Below, piece by piece: positions 6,802 through 14,254 of a stretch of DNA of 14,608 bases. The DNA lies in contig DASVBJ010000361.1 of NCBI GenBank assembly GCA_036375895.1, positions 1 to 14,608 on the forward strand, given 5' to 3'. The translations under genes and the position numbers were made by a program. This DNA comes from DASVBJ01 sp036375895 (GTDB lineage: Bacteria > Actinomycetota > Actinomycetes > JACCUZ01). A model generated the notes under the pieces. It saw only the letters and a list, made by a program, of their open reading frames with translations. It was not told where the DNA came from and made no database searches. The first letter of the stretch is position 1. Each line of letters starts with the position of its first letter.

Positions 6802-9156
6802 ATGTCAGCAGCGCCGCCGCGCAAGAGCACCGTGAGCTGGGCGTTCGACGCGGCCGTCATGGCGGCCGGGCCGTTGCTCGGCCTGCTCGGCGTGGTGGGG
6901 CTGCTCCGCAACGACGACCTGGACATGTACTGGTGGGGCGCGCTGCTCGTCGGCGTGCCGGTCATCGTCCTGATGAGCCGGTTCCCGCTGGTGCTCAACC
7001 GGCGGCAGGGCGGCATCGAGGTCGGCTTCGACTCCGCGGTCCTCGTGTTCCTGGCCTGCTACCGCGGCGGGACCGGCGCCTTCGCCGTCTGGGCCGTCGG
7101 GCAGGCGCTGACCCAGGCCAGCCGGAGCAAGCGGCTCGACATCCGGTTCTTCAACGTGGGGATCGGGATCCTCTCGGGCTTCGCCGCGCTCGTGACGATG
7201 CGCGCGCTCAGCAACCTCGACGACTCCAGCCCGGAGGAGATGGCCGCGGTCGGCGTCGGCTGCGCGGTGTACTTCATCTGCGACTACGTGGTCTCCGGGG
7301 TGTCCATCGCCCTGGAGGAGGGCAGCTCGGTGCCCGACGCCCTGAGGCACGGCGGCGGCCTGGCCGCCCTCGGGGTCTTCGTCGCGATCGACAGCCTCGG
7401 CTACCTCGCCGCGCTCGTGGTCCGCGGGCTGCCCGGCTACGCCAGCATCCTGCTCGCCGTACCGCTCGTCACGATCCTGGTCGCCACCCGGGCGCTCACC
7501 CGGGGCAACGAGCACCGGCGGCGCCTGGCTGCGCTCTTCGACGCGGCCGCGGCCACGCAGGGCGTGCAGACCAGCTCGGACCTCATCGACGTGCTGCGCG
7601 AGCACACCCGGGCGGTGGTGCTCACCGGCGGCGCGGACCTGCGCGAGACGCCGCCGAGCGCGAAGGAGGTCGGTGCCCGGGTGCGCACCGACGCCGGAGA
7701 CCTGTGGATGGTCGCGCCGGCCCGGGACCGCGCCCGGGCCTCCGTGCAGGCCGACCAGCGGGCGCTCGAGGCGCTGGCCGCGGTCGGCGAGGAGGCGTTC
7801 TCCCGCCTCACCCTGGTCAACGAGATGGGGCACCTGGCCCGGCACGACGCACTCACCGGGCTGCCGAACCGCACGCTCTTCCTCGACCGCGTCGAACACG
7901 CGGTGGCCCGGTCCCGGCGGCAGTCGCACGGCATCGCGGTGCTCTTCCTCGACCTCGACGGCTTCAAGGCGGTCAACGACCGGTTCGGTCACGCCGCCGG
8001 CGACGACCTCCTGCGCACCGTCGCGGAGCGGCTGGTGGGGCGGGTCCGCGAGGGCGACTCGGTGGCCCGGCTGGGCGGTGACGAGTTCGCCGTGCTGCTC
8101 GAGGACGTCCGCGGCCTGGCCGAGGTGGAGGCGCTCTGCCACCGGCTGCTGACCGCGCTGCGCACGGAGATCGTGATCGCCGGCCACGAGGTCGTCGTCG
8201 GCACGAGCATCGGGGTGGCGCTCGGCTCGGCCGACGACGACGCCGCGAGCCTCCTGCGCAACGCGGACATGGCCATGTACCGCGCGAAGACCTCCGGCAA
8301 GGACCGGTTCTTCGTCTACCAGCCCTCGCTGCGCGAGGAGAACATCCGGCGGCTCGAGCTCGTCGAGGCGCTGCGCCGCGGGCTCGCCGACGAGCTCGTG
8401 GTGCACTACCAGCCGGTCGTCGACCTCGAGGTCGGGCGCGTCGACGGCGTCGAGGCCCTGGTGCGCTGGCAGCGGGGCGACGTGCTCGTCCCGCCGGACG
8501 CGTTCATCGCCGCCGCCGAGGACAGCGGTCTCGTCGTGGAGATCGGCGAGTGGGTCATCCGCCAGGTGCTGGCGGACATGCCGCTGCTCGTCGACGCGGT
8601 CGGCCGGCCAATGTCCGTCGGGGTGAACATGTCGGCGCACCAGCTGCGGGAGCCGGCCTTCGTCGACCAGGTACGCCGGGCCGTGCGCAGCCTCGGCGAC
8701 AGCACCCTGGTGCTGGAGATGACCGAGACGGTGCTGGTGCAGGACGACCCGGAGACGAGCGAGGCCCTGCGCCAGATCAAGGCCGTCGGCGCCCGGCTCG
8801 CCATCGACGACTTCGGCGTCGGGTTCTCCTCGATCGGGTACCTGCAGCACCTCCCGGTCGACATCATCAAGATCGACCGCAGCTTCGTCCGGGACGTCGA
8901 CACCTCGCCGCGCGCGGCCGCGCTCGTGGAGGCGATCCTGGTCATGGCCCAGGCGCTGGACCTGCGGGTCGTGGCGGAGGGCATCGAGCGGGAGAGCCAG
9001 GTCGAGCGGTTGCGACGGTCCGACTGCCGCGTGGGCCAGGGCTTCCTGTTCGCCCGCCCGCAGGCGCTCGCCGACACGGTGCGCACCCTGCGGCAGGGGG
9101 TGTGGCGGGGGGCCGCTCGGCCCTCCACCGCCGTCGGGACTCCGCAGAGCCGCTGA
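6802..9156 (+). CDS. Membrane-bound GGDEF-EAL c-di-GMP cyclase/phosphodiesterase
   Basis: Makes and breaks the second messenger c-di-GMP. The 784 aa begin with about seven hydrophobic segments in the first ~230 residues, a MASE-like integral membrane sensor, then a ~120-residue linker. GGDEF is intact at 425-429, with the product-inhibition site R416-x-x-D419 exactly five residues before it. The EAL domain starts near 515 with E551-A-L; it also has 'GVNMSAHQL', 'LEMTETVL', 'IDDFGVGFSS', 'IIKIDRSFV' and 'VAEGIE', so the metal ligands and catalytic lysine look complete. Both activities are therefore possible, with the membrane part likely choosing between them. The start is set by GGAAGGG 4 nt upstream. 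No sensory PAS or GAF domain is obvious in the linker. Confidence 0.92.
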   Translation: MSAAPPRKSTVSWAFDAAVMAAGPLLGLLGVVGLLRNDDLDMYWWGALLVGVPVIVLMSRFPLVLNRRQGGIEVGFDSAVLVFLACYRGGTGAFAVWAVGQALTQASRSKRLDIRFFNVGIGILSGFAALVTMRALSNLDDSSPEEMAAVGVGCAVYFICDYVVSGVSIALEEGSSVPDALRHGGGLAALGVFVAIDSLGYLAALVVRGLPGYASILLAVPLVTILVATRALTRGNEHRRRLAALFDAAAATQGVQTSSDLIDVLREHTRAVVLTGGADLRETPPSAKEVGARVRTDAGDLWMVAPARDRARASVQADQRALEALAAVGEEAFSRLTLVNEMGHLARHDALTGLPNRTLFLDRVEHAVARSRRQSHGIAVLFLDLDGFKAVNDRFGHAAGDDLLRTVAERLVGRVREGDSVARLGGDEFAVLLEDVRGLAEVEALCHRLLTALRTEIVIAGHEVVVGTSIGVALGSADDDAASLLRNADMAMYRAKTSGKDRFFVYQPSLREENIRRLELVEALRRGLADELVVHYQPVVDLEVGRVDGVEALVRWQRGDVLVPPDAFIAAAEDSGLVVEIGEWVIRQVLADMPLLVDAVGRPMSVGVNMSAHQLREPAFVDQVRRAVRSLGDSTLVLEMTETVLVQDDPETSEALRQIKAVGARLAIDDFGVGFSSIGYLQHLPVDIIKIDRSFVRDVDTSPRAAALVEAILVMAQALDLRVVAEGIERESQVERLRRSDCRVGQGFLFARPQALADTVRTLRQGVWRGAARPSTAVGTPQSR

Positions 9157-9177
9157 CGGCCGACGCCACCGGCCGCC

Positions 9178-9191
9178 CCGGCCCGGGCCGG
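9178..9191. repeat. 14-bp perfect palindrome
   Basis: CCGGCCCGGGCCGG reads identically on both strands. It lies about 20 bp after the GGDEF-EAL stop in a very GC-rich stretch. It has no loop, so it is a poor RNA hairpin; it may be a chance product of base composition. Confidence 0.4.
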
Positions 9192-9251
9192 CCCGGACGG
9201 TTCGGCGCGCCCCCACGGGGAATGTGAAGAGGTCTCGTCCAGCGGGGAAGA

Positions 9252-9284
9252 CACGCCGGCGGGTGGATCCCGCCTCCCGGCGTG
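9252..9284 (+). terminator. Stem-loop between the GGDEF-EAL and desaturase genes
   Basis: CACGCCGG (9252-9259) pairs with CCGGCGTG (9277-9284), and CGGG (9260-9263) pairs with CCCG (9269-9272) around a TGGAT loop, leaving a 4-nt bulge on the right side. It lies about 95 bp after the GGDEF-EAL stop and before the desaturase operator. No U-tract follows, as is common for actinobacterial terminators. It could instead be part of the desaturase leader. Confidence 0.4.
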
Positions 9285-9301
9285 GGCTACCGTGGGGCTC
9301 C

Positions 9302-9327
9302 TACCTACGGTGACGTAACCGTAAGTA
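9302..9327. promoter_or_regulatory. 26-bp near-palindromic operator before the desaturase gene
   Basis: The core is TACGGT (9306-9311), six central bases, then ACCGTA (9318-9323). The centre ACGT is itself symmetric, so 16 of 18 core bases obey dyad symmetry. The outer TAC (9302-9304) and GTA (9325-9327) extend it to 22 of 26. It ends three bases before the ribosome site. The size and symmetry fit a dimeric TetR-type repressor, a class that often controls fatty-acid and desaturase genes in Actinobacteria. The regulator itself is not in the window. Confidence 0.7.
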
Positions 9328-9330
9328 CGT

Positions 9331-9342
9331 GGAGGACCATTG
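9331..9342 (+). promoter_or_regulatory. Ribosome site that fixes a TTG start
   Basis: GGAGGA (9331-9336) is followed by CCA and the TTG at 9340. The spacing is short for GGAGGA, but no other in-frame start codon is near. TTG initiation usually lowers translation, which may limit the desaturase. Confidence 0.7.
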
Positions 9343-10305
9343 ACGACGTCCATCGGGCACCTGACCCAGACCGACCTGCTGCGCGAGCTCGAGCCGGTGG
9401 TCGAGGAGAACCTCGAGCGCCACCTGAAGGTCGCCAAGGAGTGGATGCCGCACGAGTACGTGCCCTGGAGCGAGGGCCGCGACTTCGACGGCATCCTCGG
9501 CGGCGAGGCGTGGGAGCCCGGGCAGTCCCGGATGTCACCCGTCGCCCGCACCAGCCTGGTGGTCAACCTGCTGACCGAGGACAACCTGCCGAGCTACCAC
9601 CACGAGATCGCCACCGTCTTCGGTCGCGACGGCGCGTGGGGCACGTGGGTGCACCGCTGGACCGCGGAGGAGGGCCGGCACGGGATGGCCATCCGCGACT
9701 ACCTGCTGGCCACCCGGGCGGTCGACCCGGTCGCCCTGGAGCGGGCGCGGATGACGCACATGGGCGCCGGGTTCGAGTCGGCGAACCACGACGACCTGCT
9801 GCGGTCCCTGGCGTACGTGTCCTTCCAGGAGCTCGCCACCCGCATCTCGCACCGCAACACCGGCAAGCTGGCGGGCGACCCGGTCTGCGACCAGCTGCTC
9901 GCCCGGATCGCGCTGGACGAGAACCTGCACATGCTGTTCTACCGGAACCTGCTGGGCGCGGCGCTGCAGCAGGCCCCGAACCAGACGATGCGGGCAATCA
10001 CCGAGGTCGTGAAGAGCTTCGAGATGCCCGGCCACACGATCGAGGACTTCACCCGCAAGTCCGTCCAGATCGCGCTCGCCGGGGTCTACGACCTGCGCAT
10101 CCACCACGACGACGTGATCACGCCGGTGCTGCGCGCGTGGGGGGTCTTCGACCTCGAGGGGCTCGACGAGGACGGCGAGCGGGCCCGCGACGAGCTCGTG
10201 GCGTTCCTGTCGGGTCTGGACAAGGCGGCCGGGCGCTTCGAGGACAAGCGCGCCTCGCACCGCGCCCGGCTGGTCGAGCGCGGCCAGACCGTCGAGATGG
10301 TCTGA
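9340..10305 (+). CDS. Acyl-ACP desaturase (ferritin-like diiron)
   Basis: Soluble diiron enzyme that puts a double bond into acyl chains carried on ACP (or CoA), using O2 and electrons from ferredoxin, so adjusting membrane lipids. The 321 aa match the DesA1/DesA2-type family in length. All iron ligands are visible: Glu80 in 'TEDNLPSY', Glu111-x-x-His114 in 'AEEGRHG', Glu164 in 'SFQELATR', and Glu194-x-x-His197 in 'DENLHMLF'. The start codon is TTG at 9340, placed just after GGAGGA (9331-9336); the next in-frame ATG is at codon 36, inside the conserved part. A strong palindrome precedes the ribosome site, suggesting repression by a fatty-acid-responsive regulator. It converges on the Rieske gene. 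Confidence 0.9.
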   Translation: MTTSIGHLTQTDLLRELEPVVEENLERHLKVAKEWMPHEYVPWSEGRDFDGILGGEAWEPGQSRMSPVARTSLVVNLLTEDNLPSYHHEIATVFGRDGAWGTWVHRWTAEEGRHGMAIRDYLLATRAVDPVALERARMTHMGAGFESANHDDLLRSLAYVSFQELATRISHRNTGKLAGDPVCDQLLARIALDENLHMLFYRNLLGAALQQAPNQTMRAITEVVKSFEMPGHTIEDFTRKSVQIALAGVYDLRIHHDDVITPVLRAWGVFDLEGLDEDGERARDELVAFLSGLDKAAGRFEDKRASHRARLVERGQTVEMV

Positions 10306-10307
10306 CC
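10282..10307 (+). terminator. Hairpin spanning the desaturase stop codon
   Basis: CAGACC (10285-10290) pairs with GGTCTG (10299-10304) around an 8-nt loop; GG (10282-10283) and CC (10306-10307) extend the stem past one mismatch. The TGA lies inside the right arm, and a pyrimidine run CCCTCCCT partly overlaps and follows it. It may end transcription toward the opposing Rieske gene. Confidence 0.33.
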
Positions 10308-10325
10308 CTCCCTAGCCCACCCCGG

Positions 10326-11198
10326 TCAGCCGGCCCCGGGCAGTCGCACCAGCACGCGGCCGCTGGCGACCCGCACGTCGAAGGCGTGGACGGGGGCCGT
10401 CGCCGGGCCGCCGCGCACCGAGCCGTCGTCCAGGCTGAACGTGCTGCCGTGCCACGGACAGGTGATGCACTCACCGCCGCCCGTCACCTCTCCCTCGTGC
10501 AGCGGGCCGGAGAGGTGGCTGCAACGGTCGGACAGCACGTCGATGCGATCACCCTGTCGCACGACGAGCAGGGGAAGCGGCTCGGCGCCCTCGAGCACCT
10601 GGCGCTGGGGGACACCGTCGCCGGCCAGGTCGTCGAGCGCACAGAGGTCGTGCCAGCCGGGGCGGACCAGGTGCGGGACGTCCTCGCCGTGGTTGGCGCC
10701 GGCCGCCTGCCGGAACGACATGTGGCCGCCGATGAACCCGCTGACCCCCAGCACGCTCAGCCCGGCGTAGGCCAGGGCCTTGCCCCGCCCGGCGTGGCCC
10801 CGGCTCCGCTCGGCCAGCGACCCGGCGTACATGCCGAGGGCCAGCACGTTGGCCGCTGCGTGCACCAGCCCCACCCGCTGCTGCTGCTCGTGGGTCTCTG
10901 ACCAGTCCGCCCAGCCCGAGGCGGCCGAGGGCGCCGCGCTGACCAGACCGGCGCCGATGAGGACCCGGGCCGCGCGCTCCTGGCCGGGCAGCGCGTCGAG
11001 CAGGCCGGCCGAGAGGAACGTGCCGATCGACATCTGCACGAGCGACGGGTGCAGCGGGTGACCGAGCCAGACGCCGTGCAACATGTCCCGGGCACGGCCG
11101 GAGCCGAGGGCCTTGCGGACGGCGGCGCGCAACGGGGTCACGGCGCGGTCGAGGGCTCCGGCGTTCTCCAGCAGCGTGACCGACTCGAACAGCTTCAT
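10326..11198 (-). CDS. DUF2231 membrane domain fused to a Rieske [2Fe-2S] domain
   Basis: Probable membrane-bound electron carrier. The 290 aa start with a DUF2231-type region of about four hydrophobic segments (45-160, including 'GHPLHPSLVQMSIG' and 'ASGWADW'). A Rieske domain follows at about 180-288 with the cluster ligands C226-x-H228 and C247-x2-H250 ('CSHLSGPLHEG', 'CPWHGSTF'). It resembles the ferredoxin-like Rieske components that feed oxygenases rather than the cytochrome bc1 subunit. The ATG at 11198 has GAGG 8 nt upstream. It lies 45 bp downstream of the polymerase on the same strand, so the two may be co-transcribed. Serving as redox partner of the neighbouring desaturase is possible but only inference from position. 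Confidence 0.85.
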   Translation of the reverse strand: MKLFESVTLLENAGALDRAVTPLRAAVRKALGSGRARDMLHGVWLGHPLHPSLVQMSIGTFLSAGLLDALPGQERAARVLIGAGLVSAAPSAASGWADWSETHEQQQRVGLVHAAANVLALGMYAGSLAERSRGHAGRGKALAYAGLSVLGVSGFIGGHMSFRQAAGANHGEDVPHLVRPGWHDLCALDDLAGDGVPQRQVLEGAEPLPLLVVRQGDRIDVLSDRCSHLSGPLHEGEVTGGGECITCPWHGSTFSLDDGSVRGGPATAPVHAFDVRVASGRVLVRLPGAG

Positions 11199-11243
11199 GC
11201 GGTGATCCTCACCTCGGTGCCATGCGCGAAACCCAGGATGCGC

Positions 11244-13022
11244 CTACCCCTTCGCGTCGGACCACCGACGTACCGTCGCGACGTCGGCGACGAACCGCAC
11301 CTCGTGCCCGGCCGCCCAGCGACCCGCCGCCTGCGCCAGCGCCGCGTGCAGCAGGCCGACCACCGCGTCGGCGTGCTGCTCGGGCACGTGGACCAGCAGC
11401 TCGTCGTGCAGGCACAGCACGATCTGGCCCGCCGGACCGTCCGCGCCGAGATCGGCCAGCCCGGAACGCACGGTCACCGCCCACATCTTGAACAGCTCGG
11501 CCGCCGCTCCCTGCACGACCGCGTTGCGGGCGAAACGGCCGCGTGCCGCCACCGCCGCCGGGTCGGCCGGCTCGGGCACCGGCCACATGCGCACGCGCCG
11601 GCCGCCGTAGGTGTGCACGTCCCGGCCGGCCCGGCCCTGCTCGTCGGCGGCCCGCAGGTACCGCATCGCGACGGGGTAGGCGCGGTCGAGGCCGCGCAGC
11701 GCGGCGCCGGCGGTGCCGGACGTCTGGCCGTACATCGCGGCGAGCACGGCCACCTTGGCGGTGGGCCGGTCGCAGCCCAGGCGGGCGGCGACCGGGGAGT
11801 AGAGGTCGGGGTCCGCCGTCGCGCGGGCCAGTGCCTCGTCGCCCGAGACGGTCGCCAGCACCCGGGGCTCGATCTGGCCCAGGTCGGCCCGCACGAGCAC
11901 GTGCCCGGGCTCGGCCACCACCGCAGGGCGCAGCTCGGCGGGCAGGTTGTGCAGCCCGGCCTGGGCGGTCATCCGGCCGGCCGCGCCGTCGCTGCCGCTC
12001 CACCCCCCGCGCAGCCGTCCGTCGGCGCCGACGTCACGGTCGAGCCATTGATAGCCGTACGTCGTGGCGATCCGTTCCGCCTTGCGCCAGGCGAGCAGGG
12101 CGTCGACCACCGGGTGGCTGCCCCGGAACCGCTCCAGCCGCCACGACCGCGTGTCCGGCAGGTCGATGCCGACCCTTGCGAGGAGCCGGCGGACCTGCGC
12201 CGGGTTGCGGAGGTCGACGTCGTCGGCCCCGGGGACGAGGCGGCGCACGACGTCGTCCCGCTGCTGCCGGCCGTTCGCCTCGGCGGCCGCGTCGGCGGGT
12301 CGGGGGCCGACCTGGGCCGCCACCAGCGCCTCCGCGACGTCCCGGGCCAGCGGCAGCCCGCACGCGGCGAGCTCGACGGCCAGCAGCTCGGCGGCCGACT
12401 CGGAGCGGGCGGTGAGCACCGGCAGGGTGGGCTCGGCGGCCGGCCGGCGGTGGTCGGGCAGCAGCCGGAGTGCGCGCTCCTGCTCGGCCTGCGCCTGCAG
12501 CGCCAGCGCCGCCCAGCGCCCGGCCCGCTCGACGGTGCTCGGGCCCGACTCGGCCCACTCGGGGCGAAGGAAGCCGTCCGGGCGCACCGGCTCGTCGGGG
12601 TCGCCCTCCGGGCCGCTGGCGGCGGTGAGCAGGTCCAGCTGGCCGCTGCGGGGGAGACGGTCCGCCGGCAGGCCCCGCACACCGGCCCAGACCCGGCCGG
12701 GGTCGTCGGCGGTGCCGCCGTGCAGCAGGCGGTGCACGGCGCCCAGGTCCCAGCAGGCGGCCAGGTGCAGCCCGGCGGCCACCAGCGGCGCCGCCGTCGA
12801 ACGAGCCGACCACCAGACCCAGCGAGGCGCGACCTCGGCGGCGACCCGGCGTACGAGCTCGACCGTCTCGGCGGGTCCACCCGGCGCGAGCCAGGTCCGG
12901 CCGGCGGCGGCGAGCGCGGCCCCACCGGGCGCGAGTGCCAGGCCGACCGGGGCTCCGGCGGTCACGCCGGCCGACCGCAGCGCGCCGGCGAGGTCGGCTG
13001 TGGTCCCTGTCACGGCAGCCAT
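11244..13022 (-). CDS. PolA-like family-A DNA polymerase with degenerate exonuclease domain
   Basis: Short DNA polymerase of the type often annotated 'bifunctional 3'-5' exonuclease/DNA polymerase' in Actinobacteria; 592 aa, without the 5' nuclease of full-length PolA. The polymerase motifs are motif A D380-L-G-Q-I-E385-P-R, motif B R419-x3-K423-x7-Y431-G, and motif C H539-D540-E541. The first ~200 residues match the position of the proofreading domain, but I see no D-x-E or other complete set of acidic metal ligands, so exonuclease activity is doubtful. The residue equivalent to E. coli PolI Phe762 is Leu427. It may act in repair or lesion bypass. The ATG at 13022 has a purine-rich GGACGGCAGG just before it. 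It is divergent from the reductase and 45 bp upstream of the Rieske gene. Confidence 0.87.
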   Translation of the reverse strand: MAAVTGTTADLAGALRSAGVTAGAPVGLALAPGGAALAAAGRTWLAPGGPAETVELVRRVAAEVAPRWVWWSARSTAAPLVAAGLHLAACWDLGAVHRLLHGGTADDPGRVWAGVRGLPADRLPRSGQLDLLTAASGPEGDPDEPVRPDGFLRPEWAESGPSTVERAGRWAALALQAQAEQERALRLLPDHRRPAAEPTLPVLTARSESAAELLAVELAACGLPLARDVAEALVAAQVGPRPADAAAEANGRQQRDDVVRRLVPGADDVDLRNPAQVRRLLARVGIDLPDTRSWRLERFRGSHPVVDALLAWRKAERIATTYGYQWLDRDVGADGRLRGGWSGSDGAAGRMTAQAGLHNLPAELRPAVVAEPGHVLVRADLGQIEPRVLATVSGDEALARATADPDLYSPVAARLGCDRPTAKVAVLAAMYGQTSGTAGAALRGLDRAYPVAMRYLRAADEQGRAGRDVHTYGGRRVRMWPVPEPADPAAVAARGRFARNAVVQGAAAELFKMWAVTVRSGLADLGADGPAGQIVLCLHDELLVHVPEQHADAVVGLLHAALAQAAGRWAAGHEVRFVADVATVRRWSDAKG

Positions 13023-13110
13023 CCTGCCGTCCGGCCGGTGATTGCCCGTGCACCGACCGGGCAGAGGTCCGGGGTCAACGAACGATCAGTCCACTGGGAG
13101 GCACGGCGTC
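13023..13110. other. Divergent intergenic region between polymerase and reductase
   Basis: This 88-bp region must hold promoters for both genes. On the minus strand TTGACC (13073-13078) is a fair -35, but no matching -10 is found 16-18 nt away. On the plus strand the only clear signal is the ribosome site GGGAGG (13096-13101). I cannot define either promoter. Confidence 0.3.
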
Positions 13111-13974
13111 ATGCAGACGCGCCGCATCGGGAACACCACTGTCAGCGCCATCGGGCTCGGCGGCATGCCGATGTCCATCGAGGGGCGGCCCGACGACCGC
13201 AGCCGGTCGATCGCCACGATCCACGCGGCGCTCGACGCCGGCATCACGCTGATCGACACGGCCGACGCGTACCACGTCGACGGCAGCGACGTCGGCCACA
13301 ACGAGCTGCTCATCGCCGAGGCGCTCGCGTCGTACGGCGGGGACACCTCCGAGGTACTCGTGGCCACCAAGGGCGGCCACACCCGGCCGGGCGGCGGGGC
13401 CTGGGACCTCGACGGCTCGCCCGAGCACCTCCGGGCGGCCTGCGACGAGTCGCTGAAGCGGCTCGGGGTGGAGGCGATCGGGCTCTACCAGTTCCACCGA
13501 CCCGACCCGAAGGTCCCGTACGCCGAGTCGCTGGGCGCCATCCGCGACCTGCTCGACGCCGGCAAGATCCGGATGGCCGGCATCTCGAACGCCGACCCCG
13601 AGCAGATCGTCCTGGCGAACGACATCCTCGGCGGGCGCCTCGCGTCGGTGCAGAACCAGTTCTCGCCGGCCTTCCGGTCCAGCCGGGCCGAGCTGACGCT
13701 GTGTGACCAGCTCGGCATCGCGTTCCTGCCGTGGAGCCCGCTCGGCGGCATCTCCGATGCGGGCGAGCTGGGCAGCAGGCACGCGGCCTTCCAGCAGGTC
13801 GCGAGCCGGCACGGCGTCAGCCCGCAGCAGGTGACGCTGGCCTGGATGCTGGCGCTGTCGCCGGTCGTGATCCCGATCCCCGGCTCCAGCCGGCCGGAGA
13901 CCGTGCGGGACTCCGCAGCAGCGGCCGACCTCGAGCTGACCCCCGAGGAGGTCGCCGCGCTGGATGCCGGCTGA
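13111..13974 (+). CDS. Aldo/keto reductase
   Basis: NADPH-dependent oxidoreductase that reduces aldehydes or ketones to alcohols; substrate unknown. Its 287 aa form a standard TIM-barrel AKR with the full catalytic tetrad: Asp49 and Tyr54 in 'LIDTADAY', Lys87 in 'VATKGG' and His129 in 'LYQFHRPDP'. The cofactor-binding 'PIPGSSRPE' lies near the C-terminus. The start is the ATG at 13111, with GGGAGG 9 nt upstream; the open frame extends 23 codons further back without family-like sequence. It stands alone, divergent from the polymerase, and is followed 16 nt later by a large inverted repeat that is probably its terminator. Confidence 0.9.
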   Translation: MQTRRIGNTTVSAIGLGGMPMSIEGRPDDRSRSIATIHAALDAGITLIDTADAYHVDGSDVGHNELLIAEALASYGGDTSEVLVATKGGHTRPGGGAWDLDGSPEHLRAACDESLKRLGVEAIGLYQFHRPDPKVPYAESLGAIRDLLDAGKIRMAGISNADPEQIVLANDILGGRLASVQNQFSPAFRSSRAELTLCDQLGIAFLPWSPLGGISDAGELGSRHAAFQQVASRHGVSPQQVTLAWMLALSPVVIPIPGSSRPETVRDSAAAADLELTPEEVAALDAG

Positions 13975-13990
13975 CGGCACCCAGATCACG

Positions 13991-14041
13991 GCCGACACCC
14001 GCGGCGTGAGCGGGTGGGCACGCTCCGTCGCGGGTGTCGGC
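13991..14041. terminator. Nested inverted repeat after the aldo/keto reductase
   Basis: Two perfect 13-bp arms, GCCGACACCCGCG (13991-14003) and CGCGGGTGTCGGC (14029-14041), enclose 25 nt. Inside, GCGTG (14004-14008) pairs with CACGC (14019-14023), stacking directly on the left arm and leaving a 5-nt bulge (TCCGT) on the right. The result is an 18-bp interrupted stem, the strongest in the window. There is no U-tract. A terminator of the reductase is most likely. Because the right arm ends where the next -10 box begins, a regulatory role is also possible. Confidence 0.7.
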
Positions 14042-14047
14042 TAGGGT
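14042..14047 (+). promoter_or_regulatory. Candidate -10 element for the small downstream gene
   Basis: TAGGGT starts at the base after the 13-bp inverted-repeat arm and ends 9 nt before the GTG at 14057, so transcription would begin at or just before that codon. The same hexamer lies just before the monooxygenase start. No -35 is seen; that region falls inside the inverted repeat. Confidence 0.4.
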
Positions 14048-14056
14048 GCCCGAAAT

Positions 14057-14242
14057 GTGACAGCGAGCCGACGGGAGCCGCACGTGTCCGAGTTCATCGA
14101 CGACATCGACCCGGCCGTGGCCGAGATGGTGGTGCATGTCCGAGACCGGTTCGGGCTCCGTGGGCTGCGCAGCGCCGCCTGGCTGATCCAGAAGGAGATC
14201 GCGATCGCCGAGGACGCGCTGCAGGAGCTGTCCAGCGACTGA
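14057..14242 (+). CDS. Small protein of unknown function
   Basis: Not recognised. It encodes 61 aa from the GTG at 14057, or 52 aa from the GTG at 14084, which has GGGAG 6 nt upstream (14073-14077); the shorter form starts 'VSEFIDDIDPAVAEMVVHV'. The composition is acidic at both ends with an amphipathic middle ('DRFGLRGLRSAAWLIQKEIAIAEDAL'), suggesting two or three helices and no membrane segment. A -10-like box and a ribosome site both point to real expression. It ends 12 bp before the opposing arfB-like stop. It could be a small regulatory or ribosome-associated protein, but nothing in the sequence decides that. It is real with moderate confidence. Confidence 0.55.
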   Translation: MTASRREPHVSEFIDDIDPAVAEMVVHVRDRFGLRGLRSAAWLIQKEIAIAEDALQELSSD

Positions 14243-14254
14243 GGACCGTCGCCG

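Noticed and set aside
6805..9216. An 803-codon open frame on the minus strand opposite the GGDEF-EAL gene
   Set aside because: It has Arg/His/Val/Asp-rich, domain-free sequence, as expected for a frame opposite a GC-rich coding strand. The plus-strand frame has complete catalytic motifs.
11049..13706. An 885-codon open frame on the plus strand opposite the polymerase
   Set aside because: Composition is low-complexity Arg/Gly/Pro/His, it overlaps the reductase in another frame, and no motif is visible. The minus-strand frame has polymerase motifs A-C.
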